Source of the DNA: Methanothrix sp.
GTDB taxonomy: Archaea > Halobacteriota > Methanosarcinia > Methanotrichales > Methanotrichaceae
Assembly: GCA_029907715.1 (NCBI GenBank)
Contig: JARYLI010000017.1
Span: 1 to 35,467 of the forward strand
Length of the DNA stretch: 35,467 nt
Reading direction: 5' to 3'
Of the stretch, positions 1 through 8,054 are shown in pieces. Under the pieces are notes generated by a model. It had not been told where the DNA came from. It saw only the letters and a program-made list of their open reading frames with translations, and did no database searches. Each line of letters starts with the position of its first letter. Within the stretch, counting starts at the first letter, position 1. A program made the translations under genes and the position numbers.

Positions 1-167
1 ACTTCATGAACTCTCTTTCTACCCATAGTCTGGATAGATCAACGCAATGGTTAAAACATTTTGTTATGGAGCACTAGCTCTCATGGATTTTACCAGTATC
101 TATCGGATTGTGGCAGATCTTGATGTGAAAAATGGATCGATGCACCATCCCCTCCAGCCTTAATGCG

Positions 168-1058
168 TCATTTCATAGCGCCGATAAGCACATCGAGCAT
201 CAGGGCTGCGAAAAGCACAGCTCTGTAGTTTGCTCCCTGGTAGAAGAGCTTCTCGCCTCTTGATGGTGTGGGGTTTCTGACGAAATCCGCGCACTGGATG
301 AGCATCCATACACCTGAGAGGATGGCTGCTGCATGGTAGAGAGCGCCGAGTCCCGAGGATATGCCAAGAAGCACCGAGAGGATCACGCCTGCGGTCCAGA
401 AGGCTGCCACAAGCCTCGATGTGAGTGGTATCCCGTAAGTGGCAGGGGTTGTGGGTATGCCCTTTGCCCGATCTCCTGGGACATCCCTGGAGGCATCGCA
501 GTTCGTGAACCCCCAGTCAGTTATGCAGATCATGAGGCCAAGAATGAGGGCTGCAGGATGAAAACCAGGACCGGGCATGAGGAATCCTGCAGGCGATATG
601 GCGAGCCAGACGCCCACAGGAACCATGCCGTACGCCAGCCCGACGAACAGCCAGCTCAGCGGCGTTCTCCGCTTCGCCCATGCGGAGTAAACGGTTATGA
701 TCGCGGTGGCGGCGAAGAGCATAACCAGGCTCTCCGGGTTGAGGTAAGCGGCTGCAGCAGCGGCGAGAACGAGAAGGATGATGGCGTAAATACCGGCGCC
801 GCGTCTGCTGACCTTAGACGAGGGGATGGGCCTGCCCGGCATCGCCACCCTGTCAACATCAACATCAACATAATCGTTGAAGACGTATGCGCTTGTTGTC
901 GCAAAGTACGCTCCGATCGTGGCTATCAGAAATGGCGCCGCTCCTGGAAGCGAGCCCGTGGTCGCGTAAGCTGAGAGAAGAGCAGCTGCAGCAGGAAGCG
1001 CGAGGTCCATGGGCGCCAGCGGGGGACGGAGCAGCTCCAGGTACGCTCTCACATCCAT
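168..1058 (-). CDS. UbiA-family polyprenyltransferase (membrane)
   Basis: A 296-residue, very hydrophobic protein with about eight membrane segments. Both Asp-rich motifs of the UbiA superfamily are visible: NDxxDxxxD at residues 61-69 and DxxxDxxxD at 188-196 (D188, D192, D196), the latter followed by GDRAKG. These bind Mg-diphosphate of a prenyl donor. Archaeal relatives include digeranylgeranylglyceryl phosphate synthase (membrane lipids) and quinone or heme prenyltransferases; the sequence does not fix the acceptor. The ATG at 1058 has a good ribosome binding site (GGAGTGAT) that overlaps the stop codon of the upstream isomerase gene, with a 4-bp gap, so the two are probably cotranscribed and translationally coupled. 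Family is sure, substrate is not. Confidence 0.88.
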   Translation of the reverse strand: MDVRAYLELLRPPLAPMDLALPAAAALLSAYATTGSLPGAAPFLIATIGAYFATTSAYVFNDYVDVDVDRVAMPGRPIPSSKVSRRGAGIYAIILLVLAAAAAAYLNPESLVMLFAATAIITVYSAWAKRRTPLSWLFVGLAYGMVPVGVWLAISPAGFLMPGPGFHPAALILGLMICITDWGFTNCDASRDVPGDRAKGIPTTPATYGIPLTSRLVAAFWTAGVILSVLLGISSGLGALYHAAAILSGVWMLIQCADFVRNPTPSRGEKLFYQGANYRAVLFAALMLDVLIGAMK

Positions 1059-1062
1059 GCCA

Positions 1063-1788
1063 TCACTCCAGAATGCCCTCGAACAGGCTCAGGTGATCCT
1101 GTGGTTTCGTCAGGAACTCCAGGCTGCGGGGCTCCCTCAGGGCGGAGTAGATCTCCCTTCTGCGGCTGAATCCGAATCTCCTCAGCATGTCGTCATCTGG
1201 CGCATCCACCCACCTGATGGGCGCTGGATCCCTGTACCTCGGGTTCTTCACGAAACCATCCTTTGTACAGTAATATGCGCCGCCACGCAGATCCCTGTAC
1301 GGGCCGTAGATGGAGGAGAAGCTCCTGCAGACGAAGTTCGCCATCTTCAGGAGTCTGTTTGAGCGGTTGATTGTTACATGACCGTATCCTGGAGGTATAA
1401 CGACCTTATCGCCCTCATATGCTGCGATGCACACGACAGAGCTCGCATCCTCATTCTGGAGGAGGTAAAGCGCCTCGCCCTCAAGGACCTCGTAGACCTC
1501 CGGGTATGTCACATCCGTGCCCGGGACCTTTGGATGATAATGACCAGCTGTCTTCACATACTCCCTGCCGAGCATTCTGGGAGGAATGATGGTTATGTCG
1601 TACCGCAGATCATGTTCAGTGAGACTGCTCCGATCAGCCCTGCTCAGGTAAAGATCCCTGTACATGTAGTAGAGATCGAGATCCTCTGCAGCGGATGCCC
1701 ATTCCGTGTCGCAGAGAAGGTCACGCATATCGCTCAACCGCCTGATGTCAGGTTCCCATCGCCTGCCTCCAATCTCGAGAGTCAGCAA
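1063..1788 (-). CDS. pgiA: Glucose-6-phosphate isomerase, archaeal cupin type
   Basis: 241 residues with the cupin metal-binding pattern of archaeal phosphoglucose isomerases: TAGHYHP (H83, H85), then PEVYEVLEGEA with the metal-ligand Glu at about 97, and PPGYGHVTIN (H137). It interconverts glucose-6-phosphate and fructose-6-phosphate in the cytoplasm; it is unrelated to the bacterial/eukaryotic PGI fold. The frame has no ATG or GTG between the upstream stop and the body of the protein, so the start is probably the TTG at 1788. A TATA-like AAATAAATT (read on -) lies near 1882-1892. It is the first gene of a two-gene unit with the prenyltransferase. Confidence 0.92.
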   Translation of the reverse strand: MLTLEIGGRRWEPDIRRLSDMRDLLCDTEWASAAEDLDLYYMYRDLYLSRADRSSLTEHDLRYDITIIPPRMLGREYVKTAGHYHPKVPGTDVTYPEVYEVLEGEALYLLQNEDASSVVCIAAYEGDKVVIPPGYGHVTINRSNRLLKMANFVCRSFSSIYGPYRDLRGGAYYCTKDGFVKNPRYRDPAPIRWVDAPDDDMLRRFGFSRRREIYSALREPRSLEFLTKPQDHLSLFEGILE

Positions 1789-2055
1789 TCCAACACCGCC
1801 TATATCGCTCAGGGGGCAGTTGCTGTGTTCATCTCAGCCAGCCCGCCCTGAAGCCTGTATCTCTTCCTATCCGTGGGCGCGCAAATAAATTCTTTAGGGT
1901 GACCTCTGAAGAAGTGGCTTCCGGGTCATACGACCAGCGAGAGTGTCAGAAATCGCCAGGATCTCCGGAGATCACAGGTCGTATATGGTGTGCCTCATCA
2001 GTCGACGATAACTATTTCAGCTGACAGGATGGATTTTACACAGGAGATGTGGGAC

Positions 2056-2736
2056 ATGCGACCTCTTCTCATCATGATGCTTTTGATGTCATTCGCAGCA
2101 GCTCATCAACCCTTCTTTGAGGATGTGGATATCACAGCAGATAATCCCTGGTTAGTGGAGGACCCGACGATCTCGACTGCGATTTATGCAGCTCTCGATG
2201 GTCCTGAGGATGTGGATTACTATTCGTTCAACGCCACCCGGGGCCAGAAGGTGCTGCTGAGCATGCTCATACCACAGATCGATGGGCATGAGAATTTCAT
2301 GCCCCGAATGGCGCTTATGGGCCGTGGTCTCCCTCCTGCGAGGCCTCCAGAGAGGGTATTCAAACCGGAAGGATCCGGCACCATGATGCTGGATCCGCCA
2401 AAAAACGCTACCACCTTCTTCGAGCCGTTCACCCGCACATCATACTGGACCCGTCAGAAGGAGATCGTGGGGATTCCGGCTGACGGCCGGTACCTTGTGG
2501 CCGTCTGGGACGATTCGGGGAGAACGGGAAGATACGTCTTCGTCATCGGCGATCGCGAGGTTCCGGGCGGAGATCTTGCATTCCCGCTGAAGATTCGGGG
2601 GTACTGGAGACCTCTTGCAGAGGCCAGGCAGAACCAGTCCCAGAACGCGAGCACCCCGGTTGCACAGCCTGGCCCGGGAGCAGTCGCGGCATCAATCTGC
2701 ATACTGCTCGTGTTTCTTCTGAGAAGAAATGGGTGA
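2056..2736 (+). CDS. Predicted secreted protein with C-terminal membrane anchor, function unknown
   Basis: I chose the ATG at 2056 because GGAG ends 9 nt upstream and because it places a signal peptide (MRPLLIMMLLMSFAAAHQ) exactly at the N-terminus; an in-frame ATG at 1990 would add 22 polar residues. After the signal comes an all-polar domain with a D-V-D-Y-Y-S-F pattern followed by a GRYLVAVWDDSG-RYVFVIGD stretch. This resembles the small beta-sandwich (pre-peptidase-like) domains of extracellular proteins, but the match is not firm. A short N/S/P-rich linker with glycosylation sequons leads to one membrane helix and a basic RRN end. It is monocistronic. It probably sits on the outer face of the cytoplasmic membrane; the role is not recognisable. 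Confidence 0.7.
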   Translation: MRPLLIMMLLMSFAAAHQPFFEDVDITADNPWLVEDPTISTAIYAALDGPEDVDYYSFNATRGQKVLLSMLIPQIDGHENFMPRMALMGRGLPPARPPERVFKPEGSGTMMLDPPKNATTFFEPFTRTSYWTRQKEIVGIPADGRYLVAVWDDSGRTGRYVFVIGDREVPGGDLAFPLKIRGYWRPLAEARQNQSQNASTPVAQPGPGAVAASICILLVFLLRRNG

Positions 2737-2812
2737 AGTCTGCTCATGTGCAACGACCCCACCCGGCACAGACCTCTTCATGTGTGGTTCCCGAATGTGG
2801 AGTCCGGAGAGA

Positions 2813-2822
2813 AAGTTTTATC
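2813..2822 (+). promoter_or_regulatory. TATA-box-like promoter of tRNA-His
   Basis: The AT-rich AAGTTTTATC lies about 30 nt upstream of the mature 5' end of the tRNA, the right place for an archaeal TBP site. Confidence 0.5.
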
Positions 2823-2850
2823 TCCGATCACAGACTCGATCTCCTCGCGC

Positions 2851-2922
2851 GCCGGGATAGGGTAGTGGTCATCCTGCGGGACTGTGGATCCCTCGAGCCG
2901 GGTTCGAATCCCGGTCCCGGCC
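2851..2922 (+). tRNA. tRNA-His (GTG anticodon)
   Basis: A complete cloverleaf can be folded by eye. The 7-bp acceptor stem GCCGGGA/TCCCGGC is perfect. The anticodon loop CTGTGGA has GTG at 2884-2886, and the T-arm is CCGGG-TTCGAAT-CCCGG. The discriminator base is C73, as expected for tRNA-His. The base before the acceptor is C, so the identity G-1 would have to be added after transcription. The D-stem is weak (about 3 bp) and the 27-43 pair of the anticodon stem is C-T. No intron and no encoded CCA (the next bases are TGG). Confidence 0.93.
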
Positions 2923-2933
2923 TGGGAATATCG

Positions 2934-2946
2934 CTTTTCCTCTTTT
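2934..2946 (+). terminator. T-rich terminator after tRNA-His
   Basis: Two T4 tracts (CTTTTCCTCTTTTG) begin 12 nt after the tRNA. Short oligo-T runs act as archaeal transcription terminators. Confidence 0.45.
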
Positions 2947-3065
2947 GAGCTGCCAGAAGCACACATTCATTCGCGATGAACGCACAGCAGGGTCGGTGCT
3001 CTCCGGCCAGAGATGGAGCATACCGCTTTTCGTGTGTTACCGCCTTCTCTTATCCATCTAGCGAC

Positions 3066-3170
3066 CTGCCAGAAGAAGCACTCCTCCTGACATGCGCTCC
3101 TGGAGCGTGAGCAGTTGCATCCACAACCACATTGCACGGCCTCCAGGTTTCTAAGCACACAAGAGCGATC
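3066..3170 (+). repeat. Dispersed ~100-bp repeat, copy 1
   Basis: This stretch between tRNA-His and moaA aligns by eye with 21892-21993. The best core is 23 bp (3124-3146 versus 21950-21972) with one mismatch, CAACCACATTGCACG[G/A]CC and onward. Outside the core there is looser similarity, including GAAGARGCACT. A third partial start (CTGCCAGAAGCAC) occurs at 2949-2961. It has no coding capacity. Confidence 0.5.
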
Positions 3171-3195
3171 GGTTCATGCGATCTCTGGTCTCCGC

Positions 3196-4092
3196 TCAGC
3201 GTCCAGCATTAGTGCCCCTGAAGAAAGGCGCTCTCCGCCCCACAACCTCCAGGATAAGCCTCTCGATCTCATCCGGATCCGTCGATCCTATCTCCAGGAG
3301 GTTGTCGTTTCTCAGGAGGCATGGCTTCAGTCTTCCATCAGAGGTCACCCTGAGCCGTGTGCAGTGCGCGCAGAACTCTGTGTTGTCCATGGGCCTGACG
3401 ATCTCAACAACAGCGCCATCAATAAAGTACTTCCTGCGCCTGTGCATCTCTCTTGTCAGAAACCCATCTGCCTGCGCCTCAATCCGCCTCTCCACGCTCT
3501 CCAGATCACCCTTCGGGCCATCTCCGAGCAGCTCGATGAGCTGCAGTATCACGCCGCTCCTCCTGGAGAACTCGATCATGCCGGGAATCTCGCACTCGTT
3601 CTCCTTCAGAACGACCATGTTGAGCTTTACAGGTTTCAGCCCGGAGACCAGTGCAGCCTCTATTCCGTCGAGAACCCTCTCCAGATCGCCCTCCGTCCCA
3701 CCGGTGATGCGCCTGTACCTGTCAGGATCCAGCGAGTCCAGGCTTATGTTCGCCCTTGAAAGTCCAGCTGCAGCAAGCCGTTCAGCCCTCTCTTTAAGAT
3801 ACACTCCGTTGGTTGTGATCGAGATCTCGACCCCGGGCGCAACCTCCTTGAATCCAGCTATCATCTCCTCGAGATCCCTGCGCATCAGCGGCTCTCCACC
3901 GGTTATCTTCACGCTCCTTATGCCAAGCCGCGATGCGGCGTTCACCACATTCACCGCCATCTCCCTGGAGATCTCTCGCCTCCCGGCCACCTCTCCCTCA
4001 TGATGGCAGTAGATGCATCTGAGATTGCATCTGGATGTAACAGACATGCGCAGACCTGTGACCTTACGTCCGTACGGATCGATCAGGACCAT
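3196..4092 (-). CDS. moaA: GTP 3',8-cyclase MoaA (molybdopterin/tungstopterin biosynthesis)
   Basis: 298 residues. The N-terminal radical SAM site is C22-x3-C26-x2-C29 (RCNLRCIYC), followed by the SAM-binding TGGEPL motif. The C-terminal cluster motif is CxxC...C (EFCAHCTRLRVTSDG and KPCLL), which binds the second 4Fe-4S cluster and GTP. MoaA makes 3',8-cyclo-GTP, the first step to the pterin cofactor of formylmethanofuran dehydrogenase. The protein ends in NAGR rather than the GG tail common in bacterial MoaA. The ATG at 4092 has a TATA-like TAAATAG about 20-27 nt upstream and no Shine-Dalgarno sequence, so the message is probably leaderless. It stands alone, with no other moa genes in the window. 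Confidence 0.93.
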   Translation of the reverse strand: MVLIDPYGRKVTGLRMSVTSRCNLRCIYCHHEGEVAGRREISREMAVNVVNAASRLGIRSVKITGGEPLMRRDLEEMIAGFKEVAPGVEISITTNGVYLKERAERLAAAGLSRANISLDSLDPDRYRRITGGTEGDLERVLDGIEAALVSGLKPVKLNMVVLKENECEIPGMIEFSRRSGVILQLIELLGDGPKGDLESVERRIEAQADGFLTREMHRRRKYFIDGAVVEIVRPMDNTEFCAHCTRLRVTSDGRLKPCLLRNDNLLEIGSTDPDEIERLILEVVGRRAPFFRGTNAGR

Positions 4093-4297
4093 TGTGCTGA
4101 AGAATCGGCTGATACTATTTAGCGGATTTGCTGTGCATGATTTTTATAGAAAAGGTGGCACGTGATCGTGCATTCTCTGAAGAGATTCTAATACAATGGG
4201 ATGTGCAAGGATGCGCATCACGCAGGCGCGCAGACCTGAGCGCATGCATTGTGCCTCTTTCATGCATGATCCCTGGCGCAGCAGCATCCCTGTGATA

Positions 4298-4690
4298 TCA
4301 GTATCCTCCAAGCCGCCCGAGGGATCGCTTGAGATAGCTGAGCAGCGCCATCGAGAGCATCATGGAGAGCGCGAGCGCTGATATCGCGTCCTCCCATCTG
4401 ATATCGCTCATCTCCATGAGGTACACAACGCCGCCGGAGAGTGTCGTCAGGAGCGCGGTGGATAGAACAGATACGAGCAGCGATGCAGCCACAGATCCAA
4501 CCTGGTACCGCTCAAATAGCGCGACGAACAGAACAAAGCTTACCGCTGTTATCACGAGTATGACAGAATACGGAAGCGTCGGGCCGTACATGAATACCTG
4601 GATCAGACCGAATGCGAGAAGGACCATGGTGACTCCAAGCATTGTGGAGGCCAGGAACGCCCTCAGGACATAGCTGTCGCGCGGTATCAT
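4298..4690 (-). CDS. Small four-helix membrane protein, unknown
   Basis: About 130 residues with four strongly hydrophobic helices, short loops and a basic C-terminus (LKRSLGRL). It starts MIPRDSYVLRAF. I prefer the ATG at 4690 over the in-frame TTG at 4696. There is no ribosome binding site; a TATATT element (minus strand, about 4713-4720) lies 25-30 nt upstream, which fits a leaderless transcript. A MITE-like element begins less than 50 nt upstream of the start. I do not recognise the family. Confidence 0.65.
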   Translation of the reverse strand: MIPRDSYVLRAFLASTMLGVTMVLLAFGLIQVFMYGPTLPYSVILVITAVSFVLFVALFERYQVGSVAASLLVSVLSTALLTTLSGGVVYLMEMSDIRWEDAISALALSMMLSMALLSYLKRSLGRLGGY

Positions 4691-4735
4691 CTGCAATTTG
4701 TTTGCTTTTATTGAATATAAGGATTCTCTTTTCTA

Positions 4736-4847
4736 TGCCGTGTCGAATAATGTTTGAGGATCCGATAGCATAGACCCGATTCATGCAAATTATAATTATA
4801 ATAAAAAATCGATAGCACCTTTTAGGTCTCAATTATTCAACACAGCA
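4736..4847 (+). mobile_element. MITE-like element, copy 1 (112 bp), flanked by 8-bp target duplication
   Basis: Terminal inverted repeats: left TGCCGTGTCGAATAAT, right ATTATTCAACACAGCA (inverted TGCTGTGTTGAATAAT), 14 of 16 matching. The element is flanked by an exact direct repeat CTTTTCTA at 4728-4735 and 4848-4855. It has no coding capacity. It is homologous over its whole length to the reverse complement of 10489-10604, sharing an inner stretch CCTTTTAGGTCTCAATTATT and a conserved AT-rich centre. It lies directly upstream of the four-helix membrane protein gene. Confidence 0.85.
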
Positions 4848-4855
4848 CTTTTCTA

Positions 4856-5325
4856 TACACCCGGTTGAGATCCGCATTCATATCGAACCTAGAGGTGTGC
4901 GATCTTATCTCTCTCATGGGTTGTGCGCCCGTCTCATTGAGACCCGCAACGTCCAACCCGTCCCATTGGTCATCGGTTAAGGATTTTCTGTAAATATATT
5001 GACCATTAAATTTGACAAATTGTGATCACGCCAGATTGGAGAGTCTGATTCAAATCGACCACCTGTGGACTTGAGTCCTGATAGCAGTACTGATGCGGGA
5101 TAAGACTATTAAGTCCAATTCTACACATGTCGATCTTAACCGATGAAGCATGCAACCCGTCCGGATTCGTGGAGCATCTCGTTGGTGTATGCCGATTCCA
5201 TCAGAATAATTCAGTACTCCGGGCCCATGACCACTGTGTGATGGTTGTTGTCAGCCTCTGCATCGTCGGACCTGAGCGATCGTGTTATCTACCATTAACC
5301 AGCAAAATATCTTTGGTGTCTTCCC
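4856..5325. other. Intergenic region, no convincing gene
   Basis: 470 bp between MITE copy 1 and the thioredoxin reductase gene. It is AT-richer than its surroundings, with TATA-like stretches near 4993-5000 (TAAATATA) and 5303-5311. The longest frame, 5127-5333 (+), has no recognisable protein features and runs into the start of the next gene. I see no RNA gene here. Confidence 0.4.
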
Positions 5326-6225
5326 TTGTATGACGTCATTGTTGTGGGTGCCGGTCCGGCGGGACTGACTGCCGGTATGTACTGCGCCAGAGGTGGCATG
5401 AAGACATTGATACTGGGCAACGTATATACCTCCCAGCAATCCATGGGAGGACTTTACGAGAACTACCCTGGATTTCCTGATGGCATTCAGGGCATCGAGC
5501 TCTCGGAGCGAATGCTCTCCCAGGCGCAGAAGTACGGGGCAGAGTACAGGCAGGAGATGGTTGAGAAGATAGTCCATCTGGATGAGACGTTCAGGATCAA
5601 GACCGAGAGCTGGGAGTACGTCTGCAGAGCCCTGATTCTGGCGACAGGTGCAAGCCACAGGAAGATCGGTGTGCCGGGAGAGGAGAAATACGTCACAAGA
5701 GGTCTCTCATACTGTGTTTACTGTGATGGCGCTCTGTTCAGGGATAAAACGACCGCCGTCGTCGGCTACGGCAACGGCGCAGCCCGGGCACTGCTGTACC
5801 TCTCAAACATATGCAGCAGGGTTCATCTCCTCTGCCCGAAGGACAGGCTTGTTGCCGAGGCGGTGTACCTCGATCGGCTGAAGGGCCTCAGGAACATAAC
5901 ACAAACATTCGGCGTCGAGGTCACTGGAATCGTCGGAGATGAGTTCGTCAGCGGCATCGAGTTCGTGGTCGGGGGGACGCCCAGATCTCTTAAGGTGGAT
6001 GGCATATTCGTGGAGATGGGTGTATCTCCAAACACAAAGCTCGCAAGGGATCTCGGGCTTGAGCTGACTGAGGGTGGATTCGTGAAGGTCAACCGTCTCA
6101 CACAGGAGACATCCATGCAGGGCGTGTTCGCAGCCGGAGATGTCACAGGTGGAAGAATGCAGGTTGCAACCGCGGTCGGCTCGGGCGCATCGGCAGCTAT
6201 AAGCGCAATGCAGTATCTCAGGTAA
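5326..6225 (+). CDS. trxB: Thioredoxin reductase-like FAD/NAD(P)H disulfide oxidoreductase
   Basis: 299 residues, the usual TrxB length. FAD-binding GAGPAG is at residues 8-13, the GGLYENYPGFP stretch typical of TrxB follows, and the redox-active pair is C130-V-Y-C133 with D next to it. A second Rossmann motif, G-Y-G-N-G-A, lies near 147-152, where E. coli has GGGNTA. A C-terminal AGDVTGG flavin motif completes the fold. The altered second glycine motif leaves open whether NADPH is the donor. The only possible start is TTG at 5326, because the frame closes at 5296 with no ATG or GTG between. It is followed 4 bp later by the RaSEA-like gene, so the two are probably cotranscribed. Confidence 0.88.
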   Translation: MYDVIVVGAGPAGLTAGMYCARGGMKTLILGNVYTSQQSMGGLYENYPGFPDGIQGIELSERMLSQAQKYGAEYRQEMVEKIVHLDETFRIKTESWEYVCRALILATGASHRKIGVPGEEKYVTRGLSYCVYCDGALFRDKTTAVVGYGNGAARALLYLSNICSRVHLLCPKDRLVAEAVYLDRLKGLRNITQTFGVEVTGIVGDEFVSGIEFVVGGTPRSLKVDGIFVEMGVSPNTKLARDLGLELTEGGFVKVNRLTQETSMQGVFAAGDVTGGRMQVATAVGSGASAAISAMQYLR

Positions 6226-6229
6226 GGCG

Positions 6230-7171
6230 ATGAAGAGCGCGCGTTCCCCTGTCGCGGTCTGGCGCGGCAGAGATCTTCTCGATGGAAGGGTTGTTGAATC
6301 CACCACAGTGATTCTCAGAACCAGGGGCTGTAGATGGAACAGGTGCGTGATGTGCGGATACGCACAGGAGGGGGTCGATGCGAGCGCTGAGGATATCATC
6401 GCGCAGTTCAGGTCGATACTCGAGAGGCTCAGGGGTGCGGAGCTCGTCAAGATCTACACCAGCGGGAGCTTTCTCGATCCTGTTGAGGTTCCTGAGGCTG
6501 CGCGCGTGGAGATGCTCAGATCGCTGAGAGATACGGACGTGAGGAGGCTTGTGATCGAGTCCAGGCCTGAGCACATCGATCGCCCCGCTCTTGAGCGGAT
6601 CCTCTCTTTCATAGATGTGGAGGTTGGCATTGGGCTGGAGAGCTCGAGCGATCTTGTGAGAATGCACCTTATAAACAAGGGGTTCACATTCTCCGATTTC
6701 GCGAGAGCCTCTGATCTGATACACTCCCTCGGAGGGCGGGTGAAGACCTACCTCCTTCTCAAGCCCCCAGGGCTCTCTGAGATGGATGCCATCGCCGATG
6801 CGCTGCGGTCTGCGAGAGATGCAGAGCCACACTCGGATATCATCTCGCTCAACCTCTGCAACATCCAGAGGAACACACCGCTTGAGAGGATGTGGCAACG
6901 CGGCAGTTACAGGCCCCCATGGCTCTGGTCAGCGGTGGAGGTGCTCCGCGAGTCCTCGCTGAGAGTTCCGGTGATATGCGATCCGGTGGGCGCGGGAGCG
7001 AAGAGGGGTCCTCACAACTGCGGCACATGTGATGGATATGTTGCGGATGCGATAAGATCGTTCTCGCTGAGCCAGAACCGGGCAGATCTCAATGTGGATT
7101 GCAGCTGCCGCTCCGTCTGGAAGAAAGTCCTGGAGCTCGAGGATATATCATTCGGAACACCACTTGTTTGA
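6230..7171 (+). CDS. Radical SAM protein, archaeosine biosynthesis RaSEA-like
   Basis: 313 residues. The cluster-binding cysteines are C34-x4-C39-x2-C42 (RGCRWNRCVMCGY), followed by YTSGSF and VGIGLES, which fit a TIM-barrel radical SAM core. The C-terminal RGPHNCGTCDGYV and DCSC motifs match the RaSEA family, which works with ArcS to turn lysine-modified preQ0 into archaeosine at tRNA position 15. It is assigned from motif memory, so the alternative is another member of the same subfamily (Elp3/YhcC-like). The ATG is 4 bp after the thioredoxin reductase stop. The neighbour may supply electrons or keep thiols reduced for it, but that is inference. Confidence 0.75.
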   Translation: MKSARSPVAVWRGRDLLDGRVVESTTVILRTRGCRWNRCVMCGYAQEGVDASAEDIIAQFRSILERLRGAELVKIYTSGSFLDPVEVPEAARVEMLRSLRDTDVRRLVIESRPEHIDRPALERILSFIDVEVGIGLESSSDLVRMHLINKGFTFSDFARASDLIHSLGGRVKTYLLLKPPGLSEMDAIADALRSARDAEPHSDIISLNLCNIQRNTPLERMWQRGSYRPPWLWSAVEVLRESSLRVPVICDPVGAGAKRGPHNCGTCDGYVADAIRSFSLSQNRADLNVDCSCRSVWKKVLELEDISFGTPLV

Positions 7172-7382
7172 CCGGAAACCACATGCTGTGATGGCCGGAG
7201 GGGACAACAGCAGGCCCTTGCTCTTCCAGGCACGTGATGAACTGATCTGGCGAGCGAATGAGTTCTCTCCACCCGCCTGACCCCGGGGTTGTTGCATGTG
7301 GTCGCCTCATCAGGTGCCAGTTCGAGCAGAACGCACCGGAAAGTGTTATGAATCCGCAGGCTCTCCAACAGCAGGGATTTGG

Positions 7383-8054
7383 ATGATTGTGGTATACTCT
7401 CTGGGTGGATCTGTTCTTGCTGCACAGGATTCCGCCGGCCTTAAAAGATATGCTGAAACGTTAAAAATGATCTCGAGGGACAACCAGCTCTATGTGGTCG
7501 TGGGAGGAGGTGCCATCGCGCGCGATTTCATAGGCAGAGCGCGTGGTGTTGGCGCAAGCGAGGCGCTCTGCGATTCGCTGGGAATACTCGCGACCAGGAT
7601 GAACGCAGCGCTCCTGGCCGCGGCACTTGGTGGTTCTGCACCATTCAGGGTGCCAGAATCCTACGATGATGCTCTCGAGGCATCAAAAACATACAGGATA
7701 GTGGTCATGGGCGGAGTATCTCCGGGGCAGACCACTGACGCGGTAGCAGCACTTCTTGCGGAGTACGCCCGTGCGGATCTTCTCGTGATCGCCACATCTG
7801 TGAACGGCGTTTACACTTCAGACCCGGAAAAGGATCCGGGGGCTGTGAAGATCCCCAGGATGAAGGCAGGGGAGCTCGCGAGGATGATGAGCCAGATCCA
7901 GCTCAAAGCTGGTTCGAGATCCCCCGTGGATCCGCTTGCAGCAAAGATAATCGAGCGGAGTCACATTCCCACCATCGTGCTCGATGGCAGGAACGTGGCA
8001 AATCTGATCAGGGCGATAGATGGAACACACGACGGCACCGAGATTCGTGGCTAG
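7383..8054 (+). CDS. pyrH: Uridylate kinase (UMP kinase), archaeal type
   Basis: About 223 residues from the ATG at 7383 (MIVVYSLGGSVL), the usual length for archaeal UMP kinase; an in-frame upstream start at 7296 would add 29 residues with no family match. The amino-acid kinase fold is seen in YSLGGSVL, VVVGGGAIARDF, the GGVSPGQTTDAV segment, VIATSVNGVYTSDP and SPVDPLAAKII. It phosphorylates UMP to UDP in pyrimidine nucleotide synthesis. About 210 bp without a gene separates it from the RaSEA-like gene, so it probably has its own promoter. Its TAG stop directly abuts the stop codon of the convergent CBS gene. Confidence 0.92.
   Translation: MIVVYSLGGSVLAAQDSAGLKRYAETLKMISRDNQLYVVVGGGAIARDFIGRARGVGASEALCDSLGILATRMNAALLAAALGGSAPFRVPESYDDALEASKTYRIVVMGGVSPGQTTDAVAALLAEYARADLLVIATSVNGVYTSDPEKDPGAVKIPRMKAGELARMMSQIQLKAGSRSPVDPLAAKIIERSHIPTIVLDGRNVANLIRAIDGTHDGTEIRG

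Noticed and set aside
47-163. 38-codon frame near the left window edge
   Set aside because: Too short, no ribosome site or TATA box at the right distance, no recognisable motif; cannot exclude a gene remnant.
333-974. 213-codon + frame opposite the prenyltransferase
   Set aside because: Antisense to a gene with complete UbiA motifs; its Cys/His/Arg-rich sequence is typical of shadow frames.
2851-2922. tRNA-His as an integration site for a mobile element
   Set aside because: No duplicated tRNA 3' end and no integrase gene in the flanking sequence.
5127-5333. 68-codon + frame before the thioredoxin reductase gene
   Set aside because: No ribosome site, no family features, and it overlaps the reductase start.
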